From DASZJY01 sp036260255 (lineage in GTDB: Bacteria; Actinomycetota; Acidimicrobiia; Acidimicrobiales; AC-14), in contig DATAAF010000091.1 of assembly GCA_036260255.1 (NCBI GenBank), forward strand, positions 1 to 41,187: a stretch of 41,187 nucleotides of DNA, given 5' to 3'. The notes under the pieces are model-generated. The model worked only from the letters and a program-made list of their open reading frames with translations, was not told the origin of the DNA and searched no databases. Shown in pieces: positions 23,960 to 31,751 of the stretch. The first letter of the stretch is position 1, and every line of letters starts with the position of its first letter. Made by a program: the position numbers and the translations under genes.

Positions 23960-24726
23960 CCCTCGTACACGTCCACGGCGGCCAGCTCGGCGGTGGCGGG
24001 GCCGGTCCAGGTGACGGTGAGCTCGCCGAAGGTGGACGGCTGGTCGAGGTCGACGAGCCCCTGCTTGTAGAGCTCGAGCACGGCCAGGAAGCGCACGATG
24101 ACGTCGAGCCGGGTGGGCACACCGGCGGTGAGGCGGCGGAAGGTGACGCGGCCCCGGGCGGGGAGGGAGAGGGCCAACTCGTCGACGACGTCGCGCACGC
24201 TCACGCGGATCGGCGCCACGTGGTCGAGGTCGATCGACGGGGGCGGCTTCGGCTCGGTGGCCCGCAGACAGGCCGCCCGCAGGTCGGCGGGCGAGACGCC
24301 ACCGAGCAGGTCGGGCGCCAGCACCAGGAGGTGGGGCTCGAGGCCGGCGGTGCGAGGGTGGGACAGGCCCGCCGCCCCCGCCATGCGGGCCAGGGCCTGC
24401 CCGGCGTCGCGGAACGTCTTGCACTCGAGGAGGCGGGCCAGGAGCAGGTCGCGCTCCTCGAACAGGGCCAGCTCCTCGTCGACCTCGACGTCGGCGGGCC
24501 CGGGCAGCAGGCGCCGGCACTTGAGCTCGACCAGGGTGGCGGCGATCACGAGGAACTCGGTGGCCCCGTCGAGGTCGACGACGCCCATGCGCTCGACCTG
24601 GGCGAGATAGGCGTCGACGATCGCCGAGAGGGAGATCTCCCAGAGGTCGACCTCCTCGCGCGTGATGAGGTGCAGGAGCAGGTCGAACGGCCCCTCGTAG
24701 ACGGTGGTCTGCACCTCGTACGGCAT
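23956..24726 (-). CDS. scpA: Segregation and condensation protein A (kleisin)
   Basis: 256 aa from ATG at 24726. The N-terminal SMC-binding helices contain YEGPFDLLLHLITREEVDLW, the hallmark of ScpA. FLVIAATLVELKCRRLLP follows, and the C-terminal winged helix (TRLDVIVRFLAVLELYKQGL) contacts the SMC head. It bridges the two SMC heads and recruits ScpB. It is the first gene of the seven-gene minus-strand operon. TATTGT lies 7 bases before the start, so the mRNA may begin at or near the AUG. It is divergent from trpS with a 51-base gap. Confidence 0.95.
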   Translation of the reverse strand: MPYEVQTTVYEGPFDLLLHLITREEVDLWEISLSAIVDAYLAQVERMGVVDLDGATEFLVIAATLVELKCRRLLPGPADVEVDEELALFEERDLLLARLLECKTFRDAGQALARMAGAAGLSHPRTAGLEPHLLVLAPDLLGGVSPADLRAACLRATEPKPPPSIDLDHVAPIRVSVRDVVDELALSLPARGRVTFRRLTAGVPTRLDVIVRFLAVLELYKQGLVDLDQPSTFGELTVTWTGPATAELAAVDVYEG

Positions 24727-24733
24727 GGCAGGA

Positions 24734-24739
24734 ACAATA
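24734..24739 (-). promoter_or_regulatory. -10 box of scpA operon
   Basis: TATTGT on the minus strand, 7 bases before ATG at 24726. It is the probable promoter of scpA-scpB-rluB and, by read-through, the aromatic genes. Confidence 0.6.
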
Positions 24740-24765
24740 CGGCCGGGACCGGCGCGGCTGGCGCA

Positions 24766-24771
24766 TACCAT
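24766..24771 (+). promoter_or_regulatory. -10 box, leaderless promoter of trpS
   Basis: TACCAT, 6 bases before ATG at 24778. With this spacing the transcript would start at or next to the A of AUG. No T-box or other leader is possible in the 51-base gap. Confidence 0.65.
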
Positions 24772-24777
24772 CCGGAC

Positions 24778-25764
24778 ATGGCTCGCGTGCTCTCGGGCAT
24801 CCAGCCCACGGGCGACGTGCATCTGGGGAACTACCTGGGGGCGCTCCGCCAGTGGGCGGCCGACCAGCACGAGTACGACTCGTACTACTGCGTCGTCGAC
24901 CTCCACGCCCTCACCGTGCCCCGCGACCCGTACGAGCTCCGGGCCAAGACGCTGGAGACGGCGCTCGTGCTCATCGCCGCCGGGCTCGACCCGGACCGTT
25001 GCACGCTGTTCGTCCAGAGCCACATCCCGGAGCACACCCAGCTCTGCTGGCTCCTCGAGTGCATCGCGTCCATGGGCGAGCTGCGGCGCATGACCCAGTT
25101 CAAGGACAAGGCCCGCGGCGGCGAGGAGTCCGCCCGCGTTGGGCTGTTCACCTATCCCGTCCTCCAGGCCGCCGACATCCTCCTTTACGACGCCGACCGC
25201 GTACCGGTGGGAGACGAGCAGCGCCAGCATTTGGAGCTCTGCCGGGACCTGGCCATCCGGTTCAACAACCGGTACGGGGAGACGTTCGTCGTCCCCGAGG
25301 CAGCCGTGCCCGCGGTGGGCGCCCGCATCATGGACCTGCAGCGCCCCGACACCAAGATGTCGAAGTCGGCGGAGTCCCCCAAGGGCACGGTCATGGTGCT
25401 CGACGAGCCGGACGCCATCGAGCGCAAGTTCAGGCGGGCCGTCACCGACCCGGGCACCTCGGTGCGCTTCGACTTCGAGCACAAGCCGGGCGTGTCCAAC
25501 CTGCTTCAGATACTCGCCGCCGTCACCGGCCGCGCGCCCGAGGAGGTCGCCGACGACTACGACCAGTACGGGCCGCTGAAGGGGGACACCGCCGCGGCGG
25601 TGATCGAGCTGCTGCGGCCCGTGCGCGAGCGCTACGCCGAGCTGGCGGGCGACCCGGCCATCGCCGAGGCCGTCCTCAAGCAGGGCGCCGACAAGGCCCG
25701 GGCCGTAGCGTCGGTCACCCTGCGGCGGGCCCAGGAGGCGGTCGGCCTCCTCGCCGGCGGATGA
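24778..25764 (+). CDS. trpS: Tryptophan-tRNA ligase
   Basis: 328 aa. The class I synthetase motifs are GDVHLGNYLGA (HIGH box) and KMSKS at residues 193-197. SGIQPTGDVHLGN and RDLAIRFNNRYGETFVVP are typical of bacterial TrpRS. It charges tRNA-Trp using ATP. Length and motif spacing are normal. Its stop overlaps the start of a small membrane-protein gene (ATGA). It sits divergent to the operon carrying aroA/aroH/tyrA, but no trp biosynthesis genes are present. Confidence 0.97.
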   Translation: MARVLSGIQPTGDVHLGNYLGALRQWAADQHEYDSYYCVVDLHALTVPRDPYELRAKTLETALVLIAAGLDPDRCTLFVQSHIPEHTQLCWLLECIASMGELRRMTQFKDKARGGEESARVGLFTYPVLQAADILLYDADRVPVGDEQRQHLELCRDLAIRFNNRYGETFVVPEAAVPAVGARIMDLQRPDTKMSKSAESPKGTVMVLDEPDAIERKFRRAVTDPGTSVRFDFEHKPGVSNLLQILAAVTGRAPEEVADDYDQYGPLKGDTAAAVIELLRPVRERYAELAGDPAIAEAVLKQGADKARAVASVTLRRAQEAVGLLAGG

Positions 25765-26042
25765 GGCGCCGCCGGGTACGGCCCGGGGTCTCGAGGGGAC
25801 GGCGCCGGGCCAGCAACGCCCTGCTGCTCGCCGGGTACCCGCTGGCCGTCGGCGCCGGCCTCAAGCTCGTCCCCATGTTCGCCGAGCGCCGGACTCAACG
25901 GTTCCTGCTCTTTCAGGCGGGCACGGGGGCGGTGGTCGCCGGCCTGCTTCTCCGGCGCCGGCCCGTCCCGGCCGGCCTCAACGCCGCCGCCCTGGCCGGC
26001 TCCACCGCTATCTGGTGGCTGGTCGGCCGCCACAAGGGCTGA
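25761..26042 (+). CDS. Small basic membrane protein
   Basis: 93 aa from ATG at 25761, overlapping the trpS stop. It begins with a very basic stretch of about 17 residues (MRRRRVRPGVSRGRRRASNA). Two or three hydrophobic segments follow (LLLAGYPLAVGAGLKLVPMF; LFQAGTGAVVAGLLL; LAGSTAIWWLVG). No family is recognised. Overlap with trpS implies co-expression, but no functional link can be read from the sequence. Confidence 0.6.
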   Translation: MRRRRVRPGVSRGRRRASNALLLAGYPLAVGAGLKLVPMFAERRTQRFLLFQAGTGAVVAGLLLRRRPVPAGLNAAALAGSTAIWWLVGRHKG

Positions 26043-26219
26043 CACGACCGCGGGGGGCGCCGCCCCCGCGAACCCCCCGACCCCCCCCCCCGAACTGTCG
26101 TGGCCTCGCTGATCGCTCGGCGGCTGCCCTCTCGGGCCCGAAGCGTTCGCTTCGGACGGGCGGGGGCTCCGCCCCCCGCGGTTGTTGGCGCGGGGAGCGG
26201 CATTCAAGGACACTGTGGG
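26043..26219. repeat. Cluster of GC-rich palindromes and a C11 run
   Basis: This gene-free gap holds three hairpins. They are CGCGGGGG/CCCCCGCG (26049-26070), CCGAAGC/GCTTCGG around GTTC (26138-26155), and GCGGGGG/CCCCCGC (26160-26179). An uninterrupted run of 11 C lies at 26081-26091. Hairpins one and three share the same arm sequence and could pair with each other. This resembles REP-type interspersed palindromes. None has a T tract, so they are not classical terminators. Confidence 0.6.
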
Positions 26220-26744
26220 ATGGTCACGACCGAGAAGCCATCGAGCCGCCAGGAGAGGCGCGCCCAGGAGCGGGAGCGCACGGCCGAGCGGCAGGGTCAC
26301 ATCGCCGCCGGCACCACCCAGGGCCTGCACATCGCCGAGGACATGATCTACGCGCTCACCGCCCTCCTGCTGGCGGGAGGTGCGCTCATCATCCTCGGCG
26401 TCACCGTCTACCACTTCGCCACCGACGTCTCCAAGGGCGTCGAGAAGGCCATCGAGGCCACCCTCAACTCGCTCCTCATCGTCTTCATCCTCGTCGAGCT
26501 CCTCGCCGCCGTGCGCCAGGCCATCGACGAGCACAAGCTGGTCGCCGAGCCGTTCCTCCTCGTCGGCATCCTGGCCGCCATCAAGGAGATGGTCGTCGTC
26601 TCGACCTTCCGGATCGAGTCGCAGAAGACGTCGGACGCCGTGCTCAAGATCGGCATCCTCGCCGCCGTCGTCATCGGTCTCGCCGTCGCGACGCTCGTCC
26701 TGCGGCGGAAGACACGTGAGCCCGAGGAGGCGACCGAGGAGTGA
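26220..26744 (+). CDS. PsiE-like membrane protein
   Basis: 174 aa from ATG at 26220, with AAGGA about 10 bases upstream. A charged N-terminus (about 40 residues, Arg/Glu-rich) precedes four hydrophobic segments: IYALTALLLAGGALIILGVT, LNSLLIVFILVELLAAV, EPFLLVGILAAIKEMVVV and KIGILAAVVIGLAVATLVL. The pattern, with a His/Glu pair before the first span (HIAEDMIY), fits the phosphate-starvation-inducible PsiE family. The molecular function of that family is unknown. No Pho box was identified. It is coupled by GTGA to the next membrane protein. Confidence 0.7.
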   Translation: MVTTEKPSSRQERRAQERERTAERQGHIAAGTTQGLHIAEDMIYALTALLLAGGALIILGVTVYHFATDVSKGVEKAIEATLNSLLIVFILVELLAAVRQAIDEHKLVAEPFLLVGILAAIKEMVVVSTFRIESQKTSDAVLKIGILAAVVIGLAVATLVLRRKTREPEEATEE

Positions 26745-27322
26745 GCATCGCCGCTCCCGGCGGGCCGTCCCGCGCCTGGTACTGGGTGGCCGGGGCGGTG
26801 GGGCTCATCGGCGTCATCGCCACCGTGGCGTGGATCGCCGGGGGGATCCGGGGCATCGACCGCGAGGTCGATGATTTCCAACGGGTCGACGTGGGCGACG
26901 AGGCGCCGATCACGATCGACGAGCCGGGCGGCTACACCGTCTACTACGAGGGACCGTACGCCGACGTGGAGGCGCCCGATGTCCGGGTCACCATCGAGGG
27001 CCCGGGCGTCGGCCGGGGGTCGCTCGGGGACTACGACGGCGAGCTCACCTACGCCTTCGGCGACCGGGAGGGCCGGGCGATCCTCACCGTGCGGATCGAC
27101 GAGCCCGGCACCTTCCTCCTCGGCTCGACCGCAGAGGACGAGGAGGGACAGATCGCCGTGGGCCGCAGCATCGGTCCGCGCCTCGTGCGCACGATCCTCG
27201 GGGGTGTGCTCCTCGGTCTCTACACCCTCGGAGGGACCACCGGGATCGTCCTTCTCACCGCCCTCCGCCGCCGCGACGCCCGGCGACGGGGGGCCGAGCC
27301 ACCCCCGATGATCCGGACGTAG
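26741..27322 (+). CDS. Two-TM membrane protein with extracytoplasmic beta domain
   Basis: 193 aa from GTG at 26741, which overlaps the stop of the PsiE-like gene. One span lies near residues 13-33 (VAGAVGLIGVIATVAWIAGG). A soluble region of about 105 residues follows, with repeated beta-strand character (APITIDEPGGYTVYYEG; AILTVRIDEPGTFLLG). A second span lies near residues 150-172 (ILGGVLLGLYTLGGTTGIVL), then a basic tail. The two EPG-containing stretches suggest an internal duplication. No enzyme motif is visible. Coupling to the PsiE-like protein suggests a shared complex; function unknown. Confidence 0.65.
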   Translation: MSIAAPGGPSRAWYWVAGAVGLIGVIATVAWIAGGIRGIDREVDDFQRVDVGDEAPITIDEPGGYTVYYEGPYADVEAPDVRVTIEGPGVGRGSLGDYDGELTYAFGDREGRAILTVRIDEPGTFLLGSTAEDEEGQIAVGRSIGPRLVRTILGGVLLGLYTLGGTTGIVLLTALRRRDARRRGAEPPPMIRT

Positions 27323-27335
27323 GCCATCCATCGCG

Positions 27336-27836
27336 ATGGCCGAGATCTCCGTGCAGGACCAAGGGACACCGGTGCGCTTCTCCTTCGACGAGATGCGGCG
27401 CTACAGCGGCTCGCACAGCCCCGGCGGCGTTGCCCTCGGGTTCAAGCTGATGGAGCGGGCCTTTGCCCTCCTCGAACCGCAGGGCGTGGTCGAGCGACGG
27501 GAGGTCCTCTTCTCCACCGCCTTCGGCGGGCCGGGCGTCCGGGACGCCTGCGAGCTGGTCACCCGGGCCTTCACCGACGGCCGCTACGTCGTCGATCCCG
27601 CCCTGGAGCGGCCCGAGCGGGGCGAGACCCTCCGGCCTTTCGCCTTCACGGTCGGCTACCGGGACCGCACCGTGTCGCTCCTGCTGCGCCCCGGCTTCGT
27701 CACCGACGAGTTCGCACTGCTGGCCCAGTCCGACTACCTCACCGCCGACGAGCAGCAGCGCTTCGCCGCCATGAAGCAGGCGCTGGCCGACCGGCTGATG
27801 GCCACCGACGCCGGCGAGGTGTTCGACCTGGAGTAG
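27336..27836 (+). CDS. Conserved hypothetical protein, weakly FmdE-like
   Basis: 166 aa from ATG at 27336, 13 bases after the preceding gene. The stretch SGSHSPGGVALGFKLMERAF resembles the start of FmdE-type domains (GHxCPGxxxG...), and STAFGGPGVRDACELVTRAF fits the following segment. The metal-binding Cys of the HxCP motif is absent here (HSP). A true FmdE function (formylmethanofuran dehydrogenase partner) is therefore unlikely, and the resemblance is only a fold-level guess. The rest is mixed alpha/beta with a helical C-terminus (TADEQQRFAAMKQALADRLM). Confidence 0.5.
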   Translation: MAEISVQDQGTPVRFSFDEMRRYSGSHSPGGVALGFKLMERAFALLEPQGVVERREVLFSTAFGGPGVRDACELVTRAFTDGRYVVDPALERPERGETLRPFAFTVGYRDRTVSLLLRPGFVTDEFALLAQSDYLTADEQQRFAAMKQALADRLMATDAGEVFDLE

Positions 27837-28070
27837 CCCCGCAGCAGGCGCCGCAGTTACCGCAGGATCTCGTCGGCATGGACGAGGCGGCGCTCCCGGA
27901 CAGGCAGTGGGACCGCGGAGGGCAGATCGGCGGGATCGCCGGGAGCTCGCCGCTCTCCGTCTCGACCACCATCGCCACCCGCCGCGAACCTCTCAGGGGT
28001 GCCAGGTCTCTCGCCCCGGGTCCGCTGTCCCGCCTTCTTCGCCGCCGCCGTGGCCCCTCCTCCGAGATGG
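27837..28070. other. Gap between convergent genes with an unassigned minus-strand frame
   Basis: 234 bases. No clear terminator was found. A minus-strand frame without any ATG, GTG or TTG runs from the end of the permease gene to TAA at 27857 and ends LPVRERRLVHADEILR. Another minus-strand frame has a Cys-rich end (CGNCGACCG). Neither is supported well enough to call. Confidence 0.35.
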
Positions 28071-28961
28071 CTAGACCTGCGTCGAAGCCTGCGCGCCGAC
28101 GACGGCCAGGTCCTCCACCCCTCCGACGTCGATGCGCTGGGCGCCCAGGCGCCGCTGCTGGCGGACCTCCAGGTAGTTCGCCAGCCGGCTCAGGGCCAGG
28201 TTGATGAGGATGTAGCACACGGCCATGAGGGCGAACGCCTGCAGGTGGTTGCCGTAGAACGTTCCCGTGTCCCGTGCGCGGCGGAGGGCGTCGTCGTACC
28301 CGATGACGAACCCCAGAGAGGTGTCCTTCAAGAGGGTCACCAGCTGGCTGACGATGGCGGGGGCCATGCGGCGGGCCGCCTGGGGCAGGATCACCGCACG
28401 CATCGACTGCCAGTACCTGAGGCCGAGGGCGGAAGCCGCCTCGCTCTGGCCCCGGTCGAGGGAGAGGACGCCGGCCCGGAAGATCTCGCCGAGCACGGCG
28501 CCGTTGTACACGGAGAGACCGAGGACGAGGGCCTGGAAGGCGCTGATGTCGATGCCCTGGGGGGGAAGGCCGAAGTAGCAGAAGGTGATCAACAGGATCA
28601 GCGGCATGGCTCGGAAGAACTCGACGTAGACACCGGCGACCCAGCGGATCGAGCGGTTCCGGGCCAGGCGACCGAGCGCCATCACGACTCCTATGACCAT
28701 CGCGATCGCCATGGCCACGGCGGCCGCCTTGAGGGTGAGGACCAGGCCCGAGAGGAGGAACTTGAGCACCGACCACTGGCGGAGCGGGCGCCACAGCTGG
28801 TCGCCGAACTGCCCCTTGTCGGCCAGCCGGTTCACCGCCAGGAGAAGGACCGCGGCGATGGCCAGCACCGACACCACCGACGCCGCCGCCACCCTGCGCC
28901 GGCCTCGAGGACCGAGCTGGTCGCCCAGGAACGACGCCGTCACCGGCGCTCGCGCCCTCAT
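28071..28961 (-). CDS. gluD: Polar amino-acid ABC transporter permease (GluD-like)
   Basis: 296 aa from ATG at 28961, overlapping the upstream permease stop (ATGA). An N-terminal span (VVSVLAIAAVLLLAVNRLA) is followed by the five-helix HisMQ core starting GLVLTLKAAAVAMAIAMVIG. The EAA loop that docks the ATPase is QSEAASALGLRYWQSMRAVI with LPQAARR. FFRAMPLILLITFCYFGLP is typical of glutamate/glutamine-type permeases. It pairs with the 214-aa permease. The C-terminal 30 residues are polar, lack family motifs and end the operon. Confidence 0.92.
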   Translation of the reverse strand: MRARAPVTASFLGDQLGPRGRRRVAAASVVSVLAIAAVLLLAVNRLADKGQFGDQLWRPLRQWSVLKFLLSGLVLTLKAAAVAMAIAMVIGVVMALGRLARNRSIRWVAGVYVEFFRAMPLILLITFCYFGLPPQGIDISAFQALVLGLSVYNGAVLGEIFRAGVLSLDRGQSEAASALGLRYWQSMRAVILPQAARRMAPAIVSQLVTLLKDTSLGFVIGYDDALRRARDTGTFYGNHLQAFALMAVCYILINLALSRLANYLEVRQQRRLGAQRIDVGGVEDLAVVGAQASTQV

Positions 28962-29602
28962 CGCTTGATAGCCACGCGCCGCTCGAGGGCGCCGACCGCC
29001 CATCCTGCGGGCAGCGCCAGGATCAGGTAGGCCACCGCCGCTCCGGCGAAGATGGCGAGGGGCCGGGCGGTGATCTCGCTGAGACGCCGGGCCGTCCCGG
29101 TGAGGTCGAGGACGGCGATCGTGGAAGCGATCCCCGAGTTCTTGATCAGGGCGATGAACACGCTCCCGAGGGGAGCGACCACCGTGCGCAGGGCCTGGGG
29201 CATGACGATGCGGGCGAGGACCTGGGGGAACGTCAGGCCGAGCGAGCGGGCCGCCTCGGCCTGCCCGCGCGACACCGAGTTGATGCCGGCTCGGACCGTC
29301 TCGGCCACATAGGTGCTCGTGTAGACCGACAGGATGACGAGGGACGACACCAACGGGGAGTACAGGATGCCGATCTTGGGGAGCCCGAAGAAGAACAGGA
29401 GGAACAGGACGGCGAGCGGCGTGTTGCGCAGAGCCTCGACCCAGACGGTGCCCGCCAGCCGCAGCGGCGGCACCGGGCTCACCCGGAATGTGGCGATGAC
29501 CACCCCGATGACCATGGCGGCGGCGAAGGAGACCACGGTCAAGACCGCCGTGGTGCGCATCGCCTCCAGATAAGCGTCGAGGTTGTCGAGGACGACGTCC
29601 AC
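28958..29602 (-). CDS. gluC: Polar amino-acid ABC transporter permease (GluC-like)
   Basis: 214 aa from GTG at 29602, with GGAGGG upstream. Five membrane helices begin MRTTAVLTVVSFAAAMVIGV. The EAA loop is GQAEAARSLGLTFPQVLARI, then VMPQALR. EALRNTPLAVLFLLFFFGLP is the conserved periplasm-facing motif of the HisM/GlnP family. It forms the heterodimeric membrane channel with the next gene, in the order known from Corynebacterium gluABCD. Confidence 0.93.
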   Translation of the reverse strand: MDVVLDNLDAYLEAMRTTAVLTVVSFAAAMVIGVVIATFRVSPVPPLRLAGTVWVEALRNTPLAVLFLLFFFGLPKIGILYSPLVSSLVILSVYTSTYVAETVRAGINSVSRGQAEAARSLGLTFPQVLARIVMPQALRTVVAPLGSVFIALIKNSGIASTIAVLDLTGTARRLSEITARPLAIFAGAAVAYLILALPAGWAVGALERRVAIKR

Positions 29603-29620
29603 CGCGCCCTCCCTCGGGCG

Positions 29621-30613
29621 CTACGGCCGGGTGGTCGTGGTGGTGGCCGACCCTGCGCCGGTCGTGGTGGTGCCGCTGGCCGACGTTGTCGTCGTCCCGG
29701 CGACCGCCGAGCTGTAGCGGTCGACCGGTGGCGGGGTGGGCAGGTCGAGGCCGATCCTGCCCAAGGTGTCGTTGAACGCCTTCACCCACTCGCCGCTGGC
29801 GTAGATGGCCTCCAGGCGGTCGTTCAGGAACGCGCGGAAGGCGTCGTCACCCTTCTTGAGGCCGATCCCGTAGGGCTCGTCGCTGAACGGCGCCCTCACC
29901 AGCTTGAACGCCCCACCGCTCTGCTGGACGAGGCCGGCGAGGATGGGGGCGTCGGTGCTGACCGCCACCACCCGGCCGTCGGTGAGCGCCTGGGCGCACT
30001 CGGAGTACCCGCCGAACAGGAGGAGCTCCGCCTGGGGAGCCTGCGCCCGCAGGTTGCGCTCGGACGTCGAGCCGGCGGCCGTACAGACCCTCTTGCCGTT
30101 GAGGTCGGTGACGCTCCGTATGGAGTTGTCAGTCGACTTGACCATCATGTCTTGACGGGCGATGAAGTACGGGCCGGCGAAGTCGACGACCTGCTTGCGG
30201 GCGTCGCTGATCGTGTACGTCGCGATGACGATGTCGACGGTGCCGTTCTGGATGAACGGTTCACGGTTCCGTGAGATCGCCTCCACGAACTCGACCTTGG
30301 GGCCCAGATCGGAAACGGTGCCCCCGAAGATGCCGACCCCCATCAGCTTGCCGATCTCGACGTCGAACCCCTCGATCTGGTTGTTGGTGGGGTTGCGCTG
30401 GCCGAAGCCGGGCTGGTCGTACTTCACGCCGACGACGAGCTTGCCCCTCTGCTGGATGGTCGCCATGGTCGTGCCCGCCGGGAAGCTGGGCGGCGCGAGG
30501 GGCGCGGCGGTCGTCCCGGTGGTCGCCTGTTCGCCCTCGTCGTCGTCGCCGCACCCGGCGGCCACCAGGGCGACGCTCAGGAACAGGATCGGAAACAGGA
30601 GCCGGCGGCGCAT
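29621..30613 (-). CDS. gluB: Amino-acid-binding lipoprotein (GluB-like) with Thr-rich tail
   Basis: 330 aa from ATG at 30613, with AGGAGGAG ideally placed. The signal peptide ends in lipobox VAAGC, with lipidated C21. The SBP_bac_3 fold shows in GKLVVGVKYDQPGFG, IEGFDVEIGKLMG, VDIVIATYTISDARKQVVDF and GYSECAQALTDGRV. It captures an acidic or polar amino acid outside the membrane for the GluCD/GluA transporter. After the domain, the last roughly 35 residues are Thr/Ser/Gly-rich (GTTTTSASGTTTTGAGSATT), unlike typical solute-binding proteins. Together with a short Thr tract after the lipid anchor (EQATTGTTAAPLAPP) it may be O-glycosylated. Glutamate as substrate is inferred from gene order. Confidence 0.92.
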   Translation of the reverse strand: MRRRLLFPILFLSVALVAAGCGDDDEGEQATTGTTAAPLAPPSFPAGTTMATIQQRGKLVVGVKYDQPGFGQRNPTNNQIEGFDVEIGKLMGVGIFGGTVSDLGPKVEFVEAISRNREPFIQNGTVDIVIATYTISDARKQVVDFAGPYFIARQDMMVKSTDNSIRSVTDLNGKRVCTAAGSTSERNLRAQAPQAELLLFGGYSECAQALTDGRVVAVSTDAPILAGLVQQSGGAFKLVRAPFSDEPYGIGLKKGDDAFRAFLNDRLEAIYASGEWVKAFNDTLGRIGLDLPTPPPVDRYSSAVAGTTTTSASGTTTTGAGSATTTTTRP

Positions 30614-30621
30614 CTCTCCTC

Positions 30622-31398
30622 CTAATGAGCCAGGATCTTGGACAGGAAATCGCGGGCGCGATCCGTCTGGGGGTCGGTGAAGAAGCGGTCGGGGGACGCC
30701 AGCTCGACGATGCGCCCTCCGTCCATGAACGCTACCCGCCGCGCCGCCGACCGGGCGAAGCCCATCTCGTGGCTGACCACGACCATGGTGATGCCCTCAC
30801 CGGCCAGCTCGATCATCACGTCGAGCACCTCTTTTATCATCTCCGGGTCGAGCGCCGAGGTGGGCTCGTCGAAGAGCATGAGCTTGGGGTCCATGGCCAG
30901 CGCCCGGGCGATGGCCGCCCGTTGCTGCTGGCCGCCGGACAGCTCGGCCGGGTAACGGTCGGCCTTCTCGGCGATCCCCACCCGCTCGAGCAGGCGCATC
31001 CCCTTCTGGCGCGCCGCCTCCTTGTCCATCCCCCGGACCTTGATCGGCCCGAGGATGACGTTCTGGAGCACCGTCTTGTGGGCGAAGAGGTTGAAGGACT
31101 GGAACACCATCCCCACGTCGGCCCGCAGCCGGGCGAGCGCCCGACCCTCGGCGGGAAGGGGGACGCCGTCGATAATGATCGTGCCCGAGTCGATCGGCTC
31201 GAGCCGGTTGATGGTGCGGCACAGCGTGGACTTGCCCGAGCCCGACGGGCCGATGACGACCAGTACCTCGCCGCGGTCGACCGTGAGGTCGACGTCGCAC
31301 AGGGCGTGCAGCTCTCCGAACCACTTGTTGACCTTGTCGAGCACCACCAACGGTTGCCCGTCGGGCGAGACGGTGGTCGAGGGGGCAGCGGTCGTCAC
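30622..31398 (-). CDS. gluA: Amino-acid ABC transporter ATPase (GluA-like)
   Basis: 258 aa from GTG at 31398, overlapping the preceding stop by GTGA. Walker A is GPSGSGKST, the Q-loop VFQSFNLFAHKT, the signature LSGGQQQRAAIARAL, Walker B MLFDEPTSALDPE, and the switch His lies in VVSHEMGFAR. The sequence is of the PAAT (GlnQ/HisP) type. The first roughly 15 residues are Thr/Ser-rich and outside the domain. It powers the GluCD permease; the binding protein gene follows after 8 bases. Confidence 0.95.
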   Translation of the reverse strand: MTTAAPSTTVSPDGQPLVVLDKVNKWFGELHALCDVDLTVDRGEVLVVIGPSGSGKSTLCRTINRLEPIDSGTIIIDGVPLPAEGRALARLRADVGMVFQSFNLFAHKTVLQNVILGPIKVRGMDKEAARQKGMRLLERVGIAEKADRYPAELSGGQQQRAAIARALAMDPKLMLFDEPTSALDPEMIKEVLDVMIELAGEGITMVVVSHEMGFARSAARRVAFMDGGRIVELASPDRFFTDPQTDRARDFLSKILAH

Positions 31399-31742
31399 TG
31401 CCGCTGCTCCGCCGCCACCAGGGTCACCAGTCCGCCGGCGACGAACGTCGACGCCACCGCGATGGCCAGCCAGAACCGCCGGTAGCCCACGCGGTGGCAC
31501 GCGCCGTCCCGCGCCACGTCGTACAGCGACCCGCTGCCCACAGGCTCGCCCACGTTCGACGGCGCCGGCCCGCAGTCCACCTCGGTGGCGAGGGAGGCGC
31601 GCTGGCGGTCGAACGCCTTGAGCCGCAGGATCGGGTCCTCGCCGAAGCTGGCCCGGACGGGCACGAACAGCATGAGCAGGGCGACGACCATCCCCGCCAG
31701 GATCATCCCGGCAGACAGCACGCGGGGTCGGGACAACGACAT
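31395..31742 (-). CDS. Small two-TM membrane protein preceding gluA
   Basis: 115 aa from ATG at 31742. Spans lie near residues 10-30 (SAGMILAGMVVALLMLFVPV) and 90-108 (FWLAIAVASTFVAGGLVTLV), with an outside loop of about 55 residues holding two Cys (EVDCGPAP, DGACHRVG) that could form a disulfide. No family is recognised. Its stop overlaps the gluA start (GTGA), which suggests it belongs to the transporter operon, perhaps as an accessory subunit. The upstream small gene lies 9 bases away. Confidence 0.65.
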   Translation of the reverse strand: MSLSRPRVLSAGMILAGMVVALLMLFVPVRASFGEDPILRLKAFDRQRASLATEVDCGPAPSNVGEPVGSGSLYDVARDGACHRVGYRRFWLAIAVASTFVAGGLVTLVAAEQRQ

Positions 31743-31751
31743 CGTCGCAGC

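Noticed and set aside
27878..28204. Plus-strand ORF in the convergent gap
   Set aside because: It runs into gluD antisense, is Arg/Pro-rich and has no ribosome site.
30271..31485. Plus-strand ORF of 404 codons opposite gluA/gluB
   Set aside because: Arg/Pro-rich shadow of the real ABC genes.
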